Source: Nemertoderma westbladi (taxonomy: Eukaryota; Xenacoelomorpha; Nemertodermatida; Nemertodermatidae). Taken from it: 56,359 bases of DNA. The stretch spans positions 1 to 56,359 of the forward strand of contig JAUCBJ010006733.1 in assembly GCA_032718475.1 (NCBI GenBank), read 5' to 3'. The translations under genes and the position numbers were made by a program. Shown here in pieces: positions 30,798 to 42,620 of this stretch (the first letter of the stretch is position 1; every line of letters begins with the position of its first letter). The notes below the pieces were generated by a model, which was given only the letters and a program-made list of their open reading frames with translations, was not told the DNA's origin and searched no databases.

Positions 30798-31043
30798 TCA
30801 TGGAAAGGGACTCAAAGAATTGTTGTCTGCTCTCTCTCCAGTAGGGGGTGAGACAGGCAGCCGGTCAGGAGATAAGTGAGGCCTTTGAGGCCGATTGCGT
30901 CCGGTAATTCCACTGGCCTCTAGTGGCCGGACCTCCGCATTACTAATGTAATCCATAGTGGCGGTTGGGGGGGGGGGGGGGGGGGTGCTTTTTTGCCGAG
31001 TCAGCTCTCGGGGCAAATACCACACCTTGGTTTGCCATTCCAC
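30798..31043 (-). pseudogene. 5' part of the LINE, possible ORF1 or leader
   Basis: An 81-codon frame begins MEWQTKVWYLPRELTRQ and passes through a poly-C run (poly-G on the plus strand, about 30967-30986) that encodes poly-proline. Its length is probably unstable. No nucleic-acid-binding domain is recognisable, and it is out of frame with the endonuclease. Confidence 0.35.
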
Positions 31044-31060
31044 AGGGTGGGTGTCGCAGT

Positions 31061-31836
31061 GGAGTCAGATATGAGGCCCATCACCCATATCTACTCTGGC
31101 GCACATGACCCACTATTGGCTGTGCAACTCATCTGCTGGGCCATGCCCTGTACCCATGCTGCCAGGTACAGGTCGCAGTGAAGTGCACTCAGAGTTGACA
31201 TGAGAACACTCTACTCCTGATCAGAAATTGGTAGATCACCTTCTGCCTGGCCAGGCCATATACCCCTGCAGCCAAGTATATGGGTCCTTAATACATGACC
31301 AAGGGCGTCCTTATCCCAGAACAAAGGGGGTCCTAGTTACAGGACCAGAGTTGCCCTAGTAAGAGGGTCTATGCAGCTATAGGTGGCAGCTCCTTTATGC
31401 TGCATGGAGGTGGCAAGTTTTCATGATCAATGACCTAGAATACCTGACCTGACACGGGCAGGTCAAATTTTTGCCCGGTCCACGTGATAATTCCTAAAAC
31501 CCGGTCCATAAACTCGTGGTTTAAAAAATTTAATGACTAAAACCCGGTCTCGGTCTTAAAGTTAAAATGTCTAAAACCCGGTCCCATCACAGTCCAATTT
31601 TTTCTTACATTTTCATGATATTTTATGTTGTAATGTTTTTATGAGGGTGAGTACAAAACAAAAACCAAAGACCCAAAGACTAAAGACCTGTACAAAACAC
31701 ATGTGTTAACTTTCGTTTATTGTTTTGTAGAATAAATGTAGCGTATTCCTATGGGCTATTTGGTCACTATGGCGAGGCGTTTAACTCGACTCAGCTAAAT
31801 CCAGACTGTCTGTCTCCTTAGTTGCTCTGACTAAAT
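31061..31836. other. unassigned stretch with CTAAAACCCGGTC repeats
   Basis: No gene is seen. The motif CTAAAACCCGGTC occurs three times at about 31490-31590 with irregular spacing, and a related form is near 28005. A short frame at 30993-31181 overlaps the poly-G run and is not called. Confidence 0.4.
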
Positions 31837-32119
31837 AGTAAAGTAAAGTAAAGTAAAGTAAATTTTCTTCGGCCGCTAGGCCAGGTTACGCACAAAGTCA
31901 GACGACTTATTTCCAGTGCGGTCCCCCCAGAACTTTACCCCCAGAGGAAACTGCAGTACTCATTTAGCTACCACTTAAGGATGCAAGGCAGAGATGCGCT
32001 CTGGCTGGGCCCTTTAAAACATTCGCGCCGAAACGTAAACTGCCCTGGCCCATGTGAGGATCGAACCCACGACCTACACGATATGTGAATTCAATGCAAC
32101 CACTACACCAAGGTGGTAC
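31837..32119 (-). mobile_element. tRNA-derived SINE
   Basis: On the minus strand the head reads TGGTGTAGTGGTTG (A box) and, about 35 bp on, GGGTTCGATCC (B box), as in tRNA genes. After an unrelated body it ends in a (CTTTA)n-like tail (plus-strand AAAGT repeats, 31839-31860). The sequence CTAAAT is directly repeated on both sides (31831-31836 and 32120-32125) as a probable target duplication. The head cannot be a working tRNA, as the cloverleaf is incomplete. Confidence 0.8.
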
Positions 32120-32384
32120 CTAAATGGCGGCTCGCTTTCATTTTTATTATTGACAGATTGCTAACTTACCCTGAGATGATTTTGGCCTTGCAGTAGTATG
32201 GTGGCCCATGGCTGCCACAATAAAACTCTTGATAAAATATTCAAATAATAAATAAGTGGGAAAAATATCTTGAAAAAAAATAAGTAAAATAAAATATCTT
32301 GAAAAAAATCTTCTTCTTATTCGTTTTGTCTGTAATCAATGATTAAATAATTAAATAAATAAGTATGTAGCATATTATGTATAA

Positions 32385-32545
32385 TAATAATAAGTGAATT
32401 GTCGTGTGGCGAGTGGCAAATATACACTGTAAATAGGACAATATAATATTGCTCTCCATAGCGAAAAATATCAACCGGCCCTATTGGGGCTCGAACCCGG
32501 TACCTAGGTTTCAAACTTCTGGTTATCATCAGCCGGGTGTGATGC
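32385..32545 (-). mobile_element. SINE-like repeat, second copy
   Basis: An inverted relative of 27664-27810. On the minus strand it has AACCAGAAGTTTGAAACC, then CCGGGTTCGAGCCCC (B box) and GATATTTTTCGCTATGGAG. The left flank AATAATAATAAGTGAATTG is shared in the same plus-strand orientation with the other copy, so these units may have matching termini rather than a simple head-to-tail SINE layout. Confidence 0.55.
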
Positions 32546-32559
32546 TCGTTGGTTTACAA

Positions 32560-32710
32560 CGCAATAGTACGTTGAAATCAAACGCTATTCCAACTTTGAA
32601 ATCTAACGCTATTCTAACATGTCTGCTACGTTGAAATCTACAGTAACGCTATTCTAAAATATGTCTGCTACGTTGAAATCTAACGCTATTCTAACATGTC
32701 TGCTATGTTG
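32560..32710. repeat. short tandem repeat TACGTTGAAATCTAACGCTATTC
   Basis: About four imperfect tandem units of 26-40 bp contain TTGAAATC(T/A)AACGCTATTC, with ACATGTCTGC in the longer ones. Confidence 0.75.
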
Positions 32711-32868
32711 AAATAATTCAATCTGTTAAATAATTTATTTGGTTGTTTTTAAATTAGAAAATTAAAATAAATTTAGATATATTGAAATTTAATTTAAAAT
32801 TTAAATCTTATAGAATTCCTGTTTTTTAGGATACCGGTATACCGATACCGAGGTTTTAGGATACCGAT

Positions 32869-33566
32869 ACGTAATTGAAGCATCCTCGTTAAGTAAGATA
32901 CACAATTTTACGGTAGCTAGTGTTTTAGGTAGGTTTAGCTAGTAATTTCGACACAGGTTCCGACGTCCTACTTCCCTCTATAAATATTTTGTAGTAGCTA
33001 GTTCTTATTACTATTTGTATAGAAAATGTTCCAGAAGATGTTAGCTACTCATTTTTTAAAAAAATGATGTTCTAGAACAAATATTTTGTTCTAGAACATT
33101 TTTTAGAAAAAAATCTGGATTATATTTAAAACGCATGGGATCGTTCTAAAACGTGTTTAAGATCAATAAAAATTTTTTTCAAAATCTTTTTTTAAAAAAT
33201 TTTTTTTCACAATATTTTTTTTCACAATATTTTTTTTTCACAATATTTTTTTTTCACAATTTTTTTTATTGATTTTAAACACGTTTTAGAACGATTCCAT
33301 GCGTTTTAAATAGAATCCAGATTAAAAAAAAAAATGTTCTAGAACAAAAAATATTTGTTCTAGAACATATTTTTTTTTAAAAATGAATAGCTAACATCTT
33401 CTGGAACATTTTCTATACAAATAGTAATAAGAACTAGCTACTACAAAATATTTATAGAGGGAAGTAGGATGTCGGAACCAGTGTCGAAATTACTAGCTAA
33501 ACCTATCTAAAACATTAGCTACCATAAAATTTTGTATCTTACTTAACGAGGATGCTTCAATTACGT
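32869..33566. repeat. 698-bp palindrome (long inverted repeat)
   Basis: The left arm (32869 to about 33175) begins ACGTAATTGAAGCATCCTCG. The right arm (about 33262-33566) is its near-perfect reverse complement, ending CGAGGATGCTTCAATTACGT. The centre is a run of (T)nCACAATA units. Within each arm a nested smaller palindrome, TGTTCTAGAACA, is repeated. No ORF is present. A transcript would fold into a ~300-bp hairpin. It could be a foldback or MITE element; no target duplication is evident. Confidence 0.9.
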
Positions 33567-35600
33567 CCATTGACCAAATTGCAGCAAATTAAAATTTATA
33601 GAACTCTCCCCATATCAAAATATCAAATAGTTGTAAAAAAATCTTGCCCCCAGTCACCGTCCCCAGTTAACTCGATGGCATGGCCTTGTATATAGTACGC
33701 CTTGACTGCAATACAGTATTGTCCCATAATTCTAAATAAAATGCTCACGAAAAATGCAATAATTTTACTCTCGATATTTTTCAACACTCGATATTTTTAC
33801 TCTCGATATTTTTACTCTCGATATTTTTCAACACTCGATATTTTTACTCTCGATATTTTTCAACACTCGATATTTTTGCTCTCGATATTTTTCATTTCGC
33901 GTTATTTTTACTCTCGATAATTTTCAAGTCTTGATATTTTTCACCATTACCGTTTTTATCATACTCACCTGTGGACTTTAATAAATAATTCAATTACATA
34001 CATACTGTAGGTTGGTGATATGAATCATCCATTATTATTATGACTCATTCATGCAACATGTATGCCTATTGCTAGACCGCAAGAGTGAACTTACTGCTGT
34101 ACACTGTACTGTGTACAGTAGGCTACTGTCAGACTGTGGAAATCAGCAGCTACTACTGTATTGCTTTAGGTACTACTGTCTGACTGTACAGCTGTAAGAT
34201 GGTAAGACTGTACAGCTCAGCAGCTGTACATCTACAGTCTGACAGTACAGGCAGTACAGAAGTACTACTACTGTACTTGTATGCAGTACAAACAGCATAC
34301 AACAGTACAGTCTGACAGTGCAACCATCTGACTGTCAGACTGTCTGACCAACCCAGCCAAACAGAGTGTATACCGGTACTGGTATAGCCATGGCAGGCCT
34401 ACGTACTGACGTATACAGGTATAGCTGTCAGTCGATGTACGTTTATCTGTTTATGTCTCTTAGAGTCACTAGGACAGTAGGACTGCAGGATCAGGATGGA
34501 ATTGAGAAAACATTGAAATCAACACTTTATGTAAAATATACGGTAATCTACGGTCAGACGGTACCGTTAGCGTTAGGTCTACGGCTACCCAACCCGCATA
34601 CCCAGATACCCTGATACCTCAGTACCTGCTATCTGCCAATGCTGCCAACCCTCTAACGGTTAGCGGTACTGCGCTATGGAATCCACCCAAGAAGCGCCCC
34701 CCGTTCCCCGTACAGCCTGACAGCTGACAGCCGTAGCTCAGTAGCTGCATAGCATAGCGCAGTAGCGCGCCGACCAACACCAGAACACCACTACTGCACC
34801 ACCAATTTTTTATGCGCGCCGACAGCCGATGCAATTTCGACTGTTCGAAGCCTATATGGAATACTGACAAAAAGCGCGCCACACGCGTTCTGGTTAAACG
34901 AAAATCGCGCCAGCCATGATATCTAATGCGCGCCATGCCAACAATTGACCATGAAATTTTGCAGTAATTGCTTAGGCCTAATTGTAATAATTTATCAGTT
35001 TATAATTTTGTAGCCCTACGCTACAGTATGTTAACATTAAAATGCGAGCGTAGCGAGCACGGAAATTTTCCAATTATGTTAACATAAATACAGTGTAGAC
35101 GGTCTGACAGTAATAGTCAGATAGTGCTGTAGTTGTAGTAGGTCAACGTCAACTGCCTGTTTTTAAATGCAGATGTGATCAAGATGCGAGCGTAGCGAGC
35201 ACGAAAATTTTAACATTTAAATTTAACATTTAAAGTTGGCAAACCTACTGTTTTCAAATACAGAAATGCAGATGTCATTAAACTGCGAGCTGGCGCGAGC
35301 GTAGCGAGCACGGAATTCTGCTGTATCATGCAGGCTGTCATGGTTTTATTGGTTTGAAGAATCTGACAATTGAAAAACTTTTGAAACAATAAGTCATGTT
35401 TTTAATGGTCATGCTCAATCTGTCCGTTTCCATTTGTCCACAGCCAGACAGTACTAAGAGTAGACTTGTAGGCCTAGTATAAACACGAGCGAAGCGAGCG
35501 GACATTTTTCAATCTTTTTAAACCTATGGAATAATTTCAAATAGAGCTGTAGAGTGAAATGTGTTGCTAGTGCACTGCTACGCTACCTCCTACTGTCCTA
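33567..35600. other. non-coding stretch with several simple repeats
   Basis: No gene is recognised. It holds a CTCGATATTTTT(CAACA) tandem tract (33769-33930), a region of recurring CAGTCTGACAGT words (34100-34360), and four copies of a GCGAGCG(T/A)AGCGAGC motif (about 35044, 35184, 35299 and 35485). Predicted frames here are repeat-derived or short. Confidence 0.5.
33769..33930. repeat. CTCGATATTTTT tandem repeat
   Basis: About ten units of CTCGATATTTTT(A) or CTCGATATTTTTCAACA. An apparent 72-codon frame through it is an artefact of the repeat. Confidence 0.85.
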
Positions 35601-35629
35601 ACCTAACCCTACATCGCTACACCCATATT

Positions 35630-35762
35630 CGCGCCAGGACCGTCAGGCAGTCAGGATCCTCAATGCGCGCCACACGCCCCTGTCACTACGCGCCAGGATC
35701 CTTAATCCGCGCCACACGCCCATGTCACTACGCGCCAGGATCCTTAATCCGCGCCACACATG
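35630..35762. repeat. GCGCCACACGCC tandem repeat
   Basis: Three units of about 42-45 bp share CGCGCCAGGA(T)CC, TTAATCCGCGCCACA and CATGTCACTA. This stretch is GC-rich against its surroundings. Confidence 0.7.
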
Positions 35763-35939
35763 TTGAGCAAACTCTACATAAATTCCAACCTGGGTTCGAA
35801 GCAAACCGAATAGTTCCAAAAAGGCACTTGGGCATTTTCCAGGTAGGGTAGGCCCTACTGCCTAGCCTACCTAAATAATTGCATCCATCTGTCCATCGTA
35901 AATGCCTTAGTGCAGTAGTGCATTAGGGCAACTGTCAGA

Positions 35940-37790
35940 CAGTCGGTGAGAAGTCAAAAATTTGACTTGAGTCCAAAATTGGACTTCGACTCCAGTTCAA
36001 GTCCAAAATTGGACTTCTGTGAGTCCAATATTGGACTTCAAATCAGCCAATTGTTCCAGGGCCTTCGGTAATTGGATCGGGCTGGATTTTTTTCTTTTAA
36101 TCGAAAATATATCAAAAAATAAGAGTTTTGAACAGGGGGACCTGAAATTCACCAGGGGGAACTTTTTTATAAGGCTTTGAATTTTTACAAAAGTCCAATA
36201 TTGGACTTTACGTCCAATTTTGGACGCGACATTGAGAATCTAACTTAAATGTACATGAAGCATAACAGATGAGAGACAGCTATTAAGTTATGGAAAGTTA
36301 CCTTTGCAGCTCTCTGTATGTATCTTCAGTGTAACTGTACTTACAGACTTAGAATATAATGGTACATTCTAGGTACTTTGTACTTTACTTTTAGCATATT
36401 GTTTAGTATACATTCATGTTATGTCTAACCTTACAGCCTTATGTACCCAGGACTTTAGAGTCTTTAGGACTAGATTAGATTATGCTCCAAGAATTATATT
36501 TGGTGGAGACTGGTAGCAATGCCAGGTTTGCCAACTGCAGCTGCTGCTAAGGCTTACTACAGTACACGCTACGATTTCGTCTAAGCTTATGGCTGTATGG
36601 GAGCCCTATCAGAAAGAAATACTACAAGTTGATGCTACCACCATCTCTTCTAATTTTTCCATACAACAGGGAGGGTATTTTAAATCGGCTGGATAATGAA
36701 ATGGGATTAACTGATTAACGTGTTGGGGTCTCCACACTGCCACATAATAAGTAGCCTACAGAAGTTACACACGTCATAAACCAATTGAGGGAAAGGAACA
36801 GGTTACAGACACACACAGGCAGGCTTTTCTAACTAAAACAATGAACGGCCACTTTTGACTTTACCAATTGAGGTAGCCCTATCACCACATACTACTAACT
36901 ACAATCCAGCAATCGGCATGCTGCATTGCAGCTGTATTTTATATATATGGGCCCTATTAAGAATGCTGTGCCGGCTTATTGACAGAAGTGCGCCTCCACA
37001 ACTCCCTTACACTCTTACAGCCTTATCACCCATGACATTTGCTAGATCATCCGCATCTTCAAGGCCAGTGTCCTTTGAGACAGTAAGAAAGACTGAAAGA
37101 TGCGTCTCAAGAAAGTCATGGGCTGTCCACCATGCTTATTTACTCCATGAGGTGCACTGGCTGGTCCCCATGGCGAAAGCAATGTCCTGCAAATCGGAGG
37201 CGGCTTTGTTCTAGTGTTAAGCTTGGGGGAACTAATGAGACGCCTCCAACACCAATGTTATATAGTGTCTGGTTGGAGATGTGTGCATTGTACTTGACAC
37301 AGTGAACCCAATCAAAACAATTAGCCAATAAACATTAACTCAATAACATAATAGGTTACAGTTTACAGTAGTCTTATTTTTGCCATACGAAAATACCACA
37401 GGCTGACAGGTATGGTATGTATGAACTATACAGCTATAACTCAACTACCGCTACTGCGGTATATACCACTAAGGCAGTAAGGCTACCGCAAAGCCATACC
37501 ACTACCGCAAAAAGTAACTACTGATGTCTGACTGTACGTGTGCGATATGCGATCCCTGCTTATAATACTTATAATAATTAATTTGATCATTAAAATGATG
37601 TTGCATTGTAATTATGTAATATATATGTACTGATACGGGATGCAGTTTTGATTGAAATACCGATAAACAGTATGGCAGCAGGGGTACACTTAGAGTTGTA
37701 CTAAAGTCCAATATTGGACTTTGGAGTCTCAAATTGGACTTGAAGTCTAAAATTGGACTTGAAGTCCAATTTTTGACTTCTCACCGACTG
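35940..37790. mobile_element. CAGTC-terminal DNA-transposon-like element 1
   Basis: The ends are inverted: CAGTCGGTGAGAAGTCAAAA at 35940, with the complement ending CACCGACTG at 37790. The 5-bp TCAGA flanks both sides (35935-35939 and 37791-37795). Just inside both ends are repeated near-palindromes AAGTCCAA(A/T)(A/T)TTGGACTT. It is 1851 bp long and has no transposase. The interior includes a second-hand LINE 3' fragment (36917-37310). Confidence 0.75.
36917..37310 (-). mobile_element. LINE 3'-end fragment inside element 1
   Basis: Related to 28060-28410: shared blocks include TTAAGAATGCTGTGCCGGC, TGACATTTGCTAGATCATC and CATGGGCTGTCCACCATGC. It encodes the same LRFAGHCFRHGDQP tail. It is either a 5'-truncated insertion or a captured piece. 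Confidence 0.7.
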
Positions 37791-38582
37791 TCAGACTGTA
37801 GTATAAATGTAGGTACAATATTTAGCATTTAGTGTAGGCCTATCTGCCTATGCAGCTAGTACTGTCTGACTGTAGTGGGCTGGGCATGTACTGGTGCTGT
37901 AGTGTAAGTGTAGTGTTGTAGTAGTAGGCCTACTCTACCAGTCTACTGTATATCTATCTGTATATCCAATATAAATCAGTCACATACTGCAGTAGCAGTA
38001 CTGTAGGATACCGGTATATAATATTAATATTTAATTGTTATGGTACCGGTACCCATTTATTTAATTTTGGTTCAAATTGTTATTAATATATTATTTCATT
38101 ATTATTTGTGGTTATTAATTAAATAAATTGGAGATGAGCTGTTGCAACTGTAATTAAAGGTGTAATATTATGGGTTTGTTCAGTTAGTGGTTATTACAGT
38201 CTTCAGGTCTTAGTGTACCGGGTAGCTATGATGAACATCCTAAAATTACCCCTCGCAGTTATATTTAATATAAAACAGTCTGTGATATAGGCGATTTTGG
38301 ACTTGATCCAATTTTGGAACTTAGTCAAAATTCTGAAATTGGACTTCCATTCCAACCGTGCACGAGAAAATTTCACGGTACACCACAAAGACAACCGAAC
38401 GTTTTGCGCATCCAATTTTGGACTTTAGGTCCAATTTTGTCAATCAGCACTATACTACTGTACTACACTGTACGTACAGTATACACTAACACTGCAGTAA
38501 AATGGCAGAATGGGTAGTGTATTGTTTCTATTGAACAGCACATACTGACATAGCAGCACTTCAAGCCCACAGTTGTCTTTCT

Positions 38583-38820
38583 GAATGAAATTTATCTTAT
38601 TTACTCTATTTTGTTTCACTTTGTCAATGTACATACGTAAATAGATTTTAAAAACTCGAATGTCAATAAATATTATCATAATGTGAAATGAAGTCTGAAG
38701 ATATTATCTTATTTACTCTATTTTGTTTCACTTTGTCAATGTACATACCGGTAGCCTACGTAAATAGATTTTAAAAACTAGAATGACAATAAATATTATC
38801 AGAATGTGAAATGAAGTCTG
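38583..38820. repeat. ~120-bp tandem duplication
   Basis: Two units, 38592-38698 and 38706-38819, share TTATCTTATTTACTCTATTT, GTCAATGTACATAC and GTAAATAGATTTTAAAAACT in the same order. They lie immediately before the satellite array inside element 2. Confidence 0.85.
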
Positions 38821-38869
38821 CACTGCAAACCAACTGACCAACTCAAACCACCTAAAAAACGTGAATAAA

Positions 38870-41800
38870 ACGACTGAAACAATCCGATCAAACGTTTAAG
38901 AGACCTTTCGTGCAGCAGCAGCACATGGGGGGTACTGTAACAATCTGTTGAAATGATTAAGATACTTTCCATGTTCTTCCTGGCTTCACGCAGTATGTGA
39001 GATACTGAAACAATCCATTGAAACGTTTAAGGGACCTTCGTGCAGCATGTGGGGCACTGTAACAATCTGTTGAAATGTTTAAGAGACCTTTGTGCAGAAC
39101 GTTGGATACTGAAACAATCTGTTGAAACGTTTAAGAGACCTTCATGCAGCACATGGGATACTGTAACAATCTGTTGAAACGTTTAAGAGACCTTCGTGTA
39201 GAACGTTGGATACTGAAACAATCTGTTGAAACGTTTAAGAGACCTTCGTGCAGCACATGGGATACTGTAACAATCTGTTGAAACGTTTAAGAGACCTTCG
39301 TGTAGAACGTTGGATACTGAAACAATCTGTTGAAACGTTTAAGAGACCTTCGTGCAGCACATGGGATACTGTAACAATCTGTTGAAACGTTTAAGAGACC
39401 TTCGTGTAGAACGTTGGATACTGAAACAATCTGTTGAAACGTTTAAGAGACCTTCGTGCAGCGCATGGGATACTGTAACAATCTGTTGAAACGTTTAAGA
39501 GACCTTCGTGCAGCACGTTGGATACTGAAACAATCTGTTGAAACGTTTAAGAGACCTTCGTGCAGCATGTGGAGCACTGTAACAATCTGTTGAAACGTTT
39601 AAGATACCTTCGTGTAGAACGTTGGATACTGAAACAATCTGTTGAAACGTTTAAGAGACCTTCATGCAGCACATGGGATACTGTAACAATCTGTTGAAAC
39701 GTTTAAGAGACCTTCGTGCAGCACGTTGGATACTGAAACAATCTGTTGAAACGTTTAAGAGACCTTCGTGCAGCACATGGGATACTGTAACATTGTGTAA
39801 CAATCTGATGAAACGTTTGAGAGACCTTCGCGCAGTATGTGAGATACTGAAACAATCTGTTAAAACGTTTAAGAGACCTTCGTGCAGCATGTGGGGCACT
39901 GTAACAATCTGTTGAAATGTTTAAGAGACCTTCGTGCAGAACGTTGGATACTGTAACAATCTGTTGAAACGTTTAAGAGACCTTCGTGCAGCACATGGGA
40001 TACTGTAACATTGTGTAACAATCTGATGAAACGTTTGAGAGACCTTCGCGCAGCACGCGGCGTACTGTAACATTGTTAACAAGCTGTTGAAACGTTTAAG
40101 AGACCTTCGCGCAGCACGTGGCGTACTCCAACATTGTGTAACAAACTGTTGAAACGTTTAAGAGACCTTCGCGTAGCATGTGGCGAACTGTAACATTGTT
40201 AACAAGCTGTTGAAACGTTTAAGAGACCTTCGCGCAGCACGTTGGATACTGAAACAATCTGTTGAAACGTTTAAGAGACCTTCGTGCAGAACGTTGGATA
40301 CTGTAACAATCTGTTGAAACGTTTAAGAGACCTTCGTGCAGCACATGGGATACTGTAACATTGTGTAACTATCTGATGAAACGTGTAAGAGACCTTCGCG
40401 CAGCACGTGGCGTACTGTAACATTGTGTAACAAGCTGTTGAAACGTTTAAGATACCTTCGCGCAGCACGTGGCGTACTCCAATATTGTGTAACAAACTGT
40501 TGAAACGTTTAAGAGACCTTCGCGTAGCATGTGGCGAACTGTAACATTGTTAACAAGCTGTTGAAACGTTTAAGAGACCTTCGCGCAGCACGTGGCGTAC
40601 TCCAATATTGTGTAACAAACTGTTGAAACGTTTAAGAGACCTTCGCGTAGCATGTGGCGAACTGTAACATTGTGTAACAAGCTGTTGAAACGTTTAAGAT
40701 ACCTCCGCGCAGCACGCGGCGTACTGTAACATTGTTAACAAGCTGTTGAAACGTGTAAGAGACCTTCGCGCAGCACGTGGCATACTCCAACATTGTGTAA
40801 CAAACTGTTGAAACGTTTAAGAGACCTTCGCGCAGCAATTGGTGTACTGTAACATTGTTAACAAGCTGTTGAAACGTCTTAAGAGACCTTCATGCAGCAC
40901 GTGGCTTACTGTAACATTGTGTAACAAGCTGTTGAAACGTTTAAGAGATCTTCGTGCAGCACATGGGATACTGTAACATTGTGTAACAATCTGATGAAAC
41001 GTTTGAGAGACCTTCGCGCAGTATGTGAGATACTGTAACAATCTGTTGAAACGTTTAAGAGACCTTCGTGCAGAACGTTGGATACTGAAACAATCTGTTG
41101 AAACGGTTAAGAGACCTTCGTGCAGCATGTGGGGCACTGTAACAATCTATTGAAACGTTTAAGAGACCTTCGTGCAGCACATGGGATACTGTAACATTGT
41201 GTAACAATCTGATGAAACGTTTGAGAGACCTTCGCGCAGTATGTGATATACTGAAACAATCTGTTAAAATGTTTAAGAGACCTTCGTGCAGCATGTGGGG
41301 CACTGTAACAATCTGTTGAAACGTTTAAGAGACCTTCGTGCAGAACGTTGGATACTGAAACAATCTGTTGAAATGTTTGAGAGACCTTCGTGCAGTATGT
41401 GAGATACTGAAACAATCTGTTAAAACGTTTGAGACCTTCGCGCAGCATGTGGCGTACTGTAACATTGTGTAACAAGCTGTTGAAACGTTTAAGAGACCTT
41501 CGCGCAGCACGTGGCGTACTGTAACATTGTTAACAAGCTGTTGAAACGTTTCAGAGACCTTCGCGCAGCACGTGGCGTACTCCAATATTGTGTAACAAAC
41601 TGTTGAAACGTTTAAGAGACCTTCGCGTAGCATGTGGCGAACTGTAACATTGTGTAACAAGCTGTTGAAACGTTTAAGATACCTTCGCGCAGCACGTGGC
41701 GTATTCTAACATTGTGTAACAAACTGTTGAAACATTTAAGAGACCTTCGCGCAGCAATTGGTCTACTGTAACATTGTTAACAAGCTGTTGAAACGTTTAA

Positions 41801-42275
41801 GAGACCTTCGCGCACCACGTGGCATATTCCTACATTGTGTAACAAACTGTTGAAACGTTTAAGAGACCTTCGTGCAGCACGTGGCATACTCCAACATTGT
41901 GTAACAAACTGTTGAAACGTTTAAGAGACCTTCGCGCAGCAATTGGTGTGCTGTAATATTGTTAACAAGCTTTTGAAACGTTTAAGAGACCTTCGCGCAG
42001 CACGTGGCATATTCCTACATTGTGTAACAAGCTGTTGAGAAATGTTTAAGAGACCTTCACGCAGCACATGGCGTACTGTAACATTGTTAACAATCTGTTG
42101 AAACGTTTAAGATAACTTCACGCAGCAAGTGGTGTACTGTAACATTGTTAACAATCTGTTGAAACGTTTAAGATACCTTCACGCAGTATGTGAGATACTG
42201 AAACAATCTGTTTAAACGGTTCAAAGGCCTTCGCGCAGCACATGAGATACTAAAACAATATATTGAAATGATTAA
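38870..42275. repeat. satellite array, 52-bp to 61-63-bp units
   Basis: About 60 tandem units share GAAACGTTTAAGAGACCTTC and CTGTAACA blocks. Up to about 39780 the unit is 52 bp and two variants alternate: one with GTGCAGCACATGGGATACTGTAAC-type centres, and one with AGAACGTTGGATACTGAAAC-type centres, giving a 104-bp higher-order unit. From about 40010 most units are 61-63 bp, owing to an added ATTGT(G)TAACAA segment. All frames are open on both strands in places because units lack stops, so the many apparent proteins are artefacts. Confidence 0.92.
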
Positions 42276-42419
42276 GAGGTCTATTTACCATCATAGCTAA
42301 AAACCCAATTCATGATATTGACTGATTGAATATATATTGTATATATATTGAATATTGATATCTGTGGGATAATCTTTTTAGGCTCATTAAACCAATGAAT
42401 GCCTGTTCACCACCTCGGA

Positions 42420-42620
42420 TGAAAGCTAGGGTTGGTCTAGGCTGAAGTATTTAAAGAACTGTGCAGCTGTGCTCAAACAGTGCTGCCCCTGGTCAGCTGG
42501 TGCACCGTGCCCAGGCTGGCCCGCTGGCGTGCCCCATCTAGATGTCTAGGGATCGAACCAGGGCTTCCTAATTGGAAAGCCCAGGAATGTCACCAATAGA
42601 CCAAGCTGCTGCTTGGTCTA
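42420..42620 (-). mobile_element. tRNA-derived SINE-like unit
   Basis: On the minus strand TTGGTCTATTGGTGACATTC (A-box-like) is followed by a good anticodon-arm-like stem, GGGCTTTCC-AATT-AGGAAGCCC, and GGTTCGATCCC (B box). It is placed just after the satellite array inside element 2. The acceptor stem is not evident, so a functional tRNA is unlikely. Confidence 0.6.

Larger units (their letters stand above)
28050..31060 (-). mobile_element. decayed APE-type LINE retrotransposon
   Basis: Minus-strand order: a short proline/poly-C region (31043-30800), apurinic-type endonuclease (about 30680-29850), a linker, reverse transcriptase (29270-28640), and a C-terminal block (28426-28160) with LRFAGHCFR...LVLW, typical of several LINE C-termini. 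Frameshifts and stops break it into at least six frames. A second 3'-end copy lies at 36917-37310. The clade (RTE-like or I/jockey-like) is not resolved. Confidence 0.75.

Noticed and set aside
32046-32119. Functional tRNA gene on the minus strand
   Set aside because: A and B boxes are good, but acceptor and anticodon stems do not pair fully, and it continues into a SINE body with a pentamer tail and target duplication.
39651-41660. Multiple overlapping minus-strand ORFs with RRSLKRFNRLLQ-type repeats
   Set aside because: They are translations of the 52-63-bp satellite. Frames shift with unit length, and both strands are open.
42530-42610. Functional tRNA gene on the minus strand
   Set aside because: The anticodon arm and B box are plausible, but no acceptor stem is evident. 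It fits a SINE head better.
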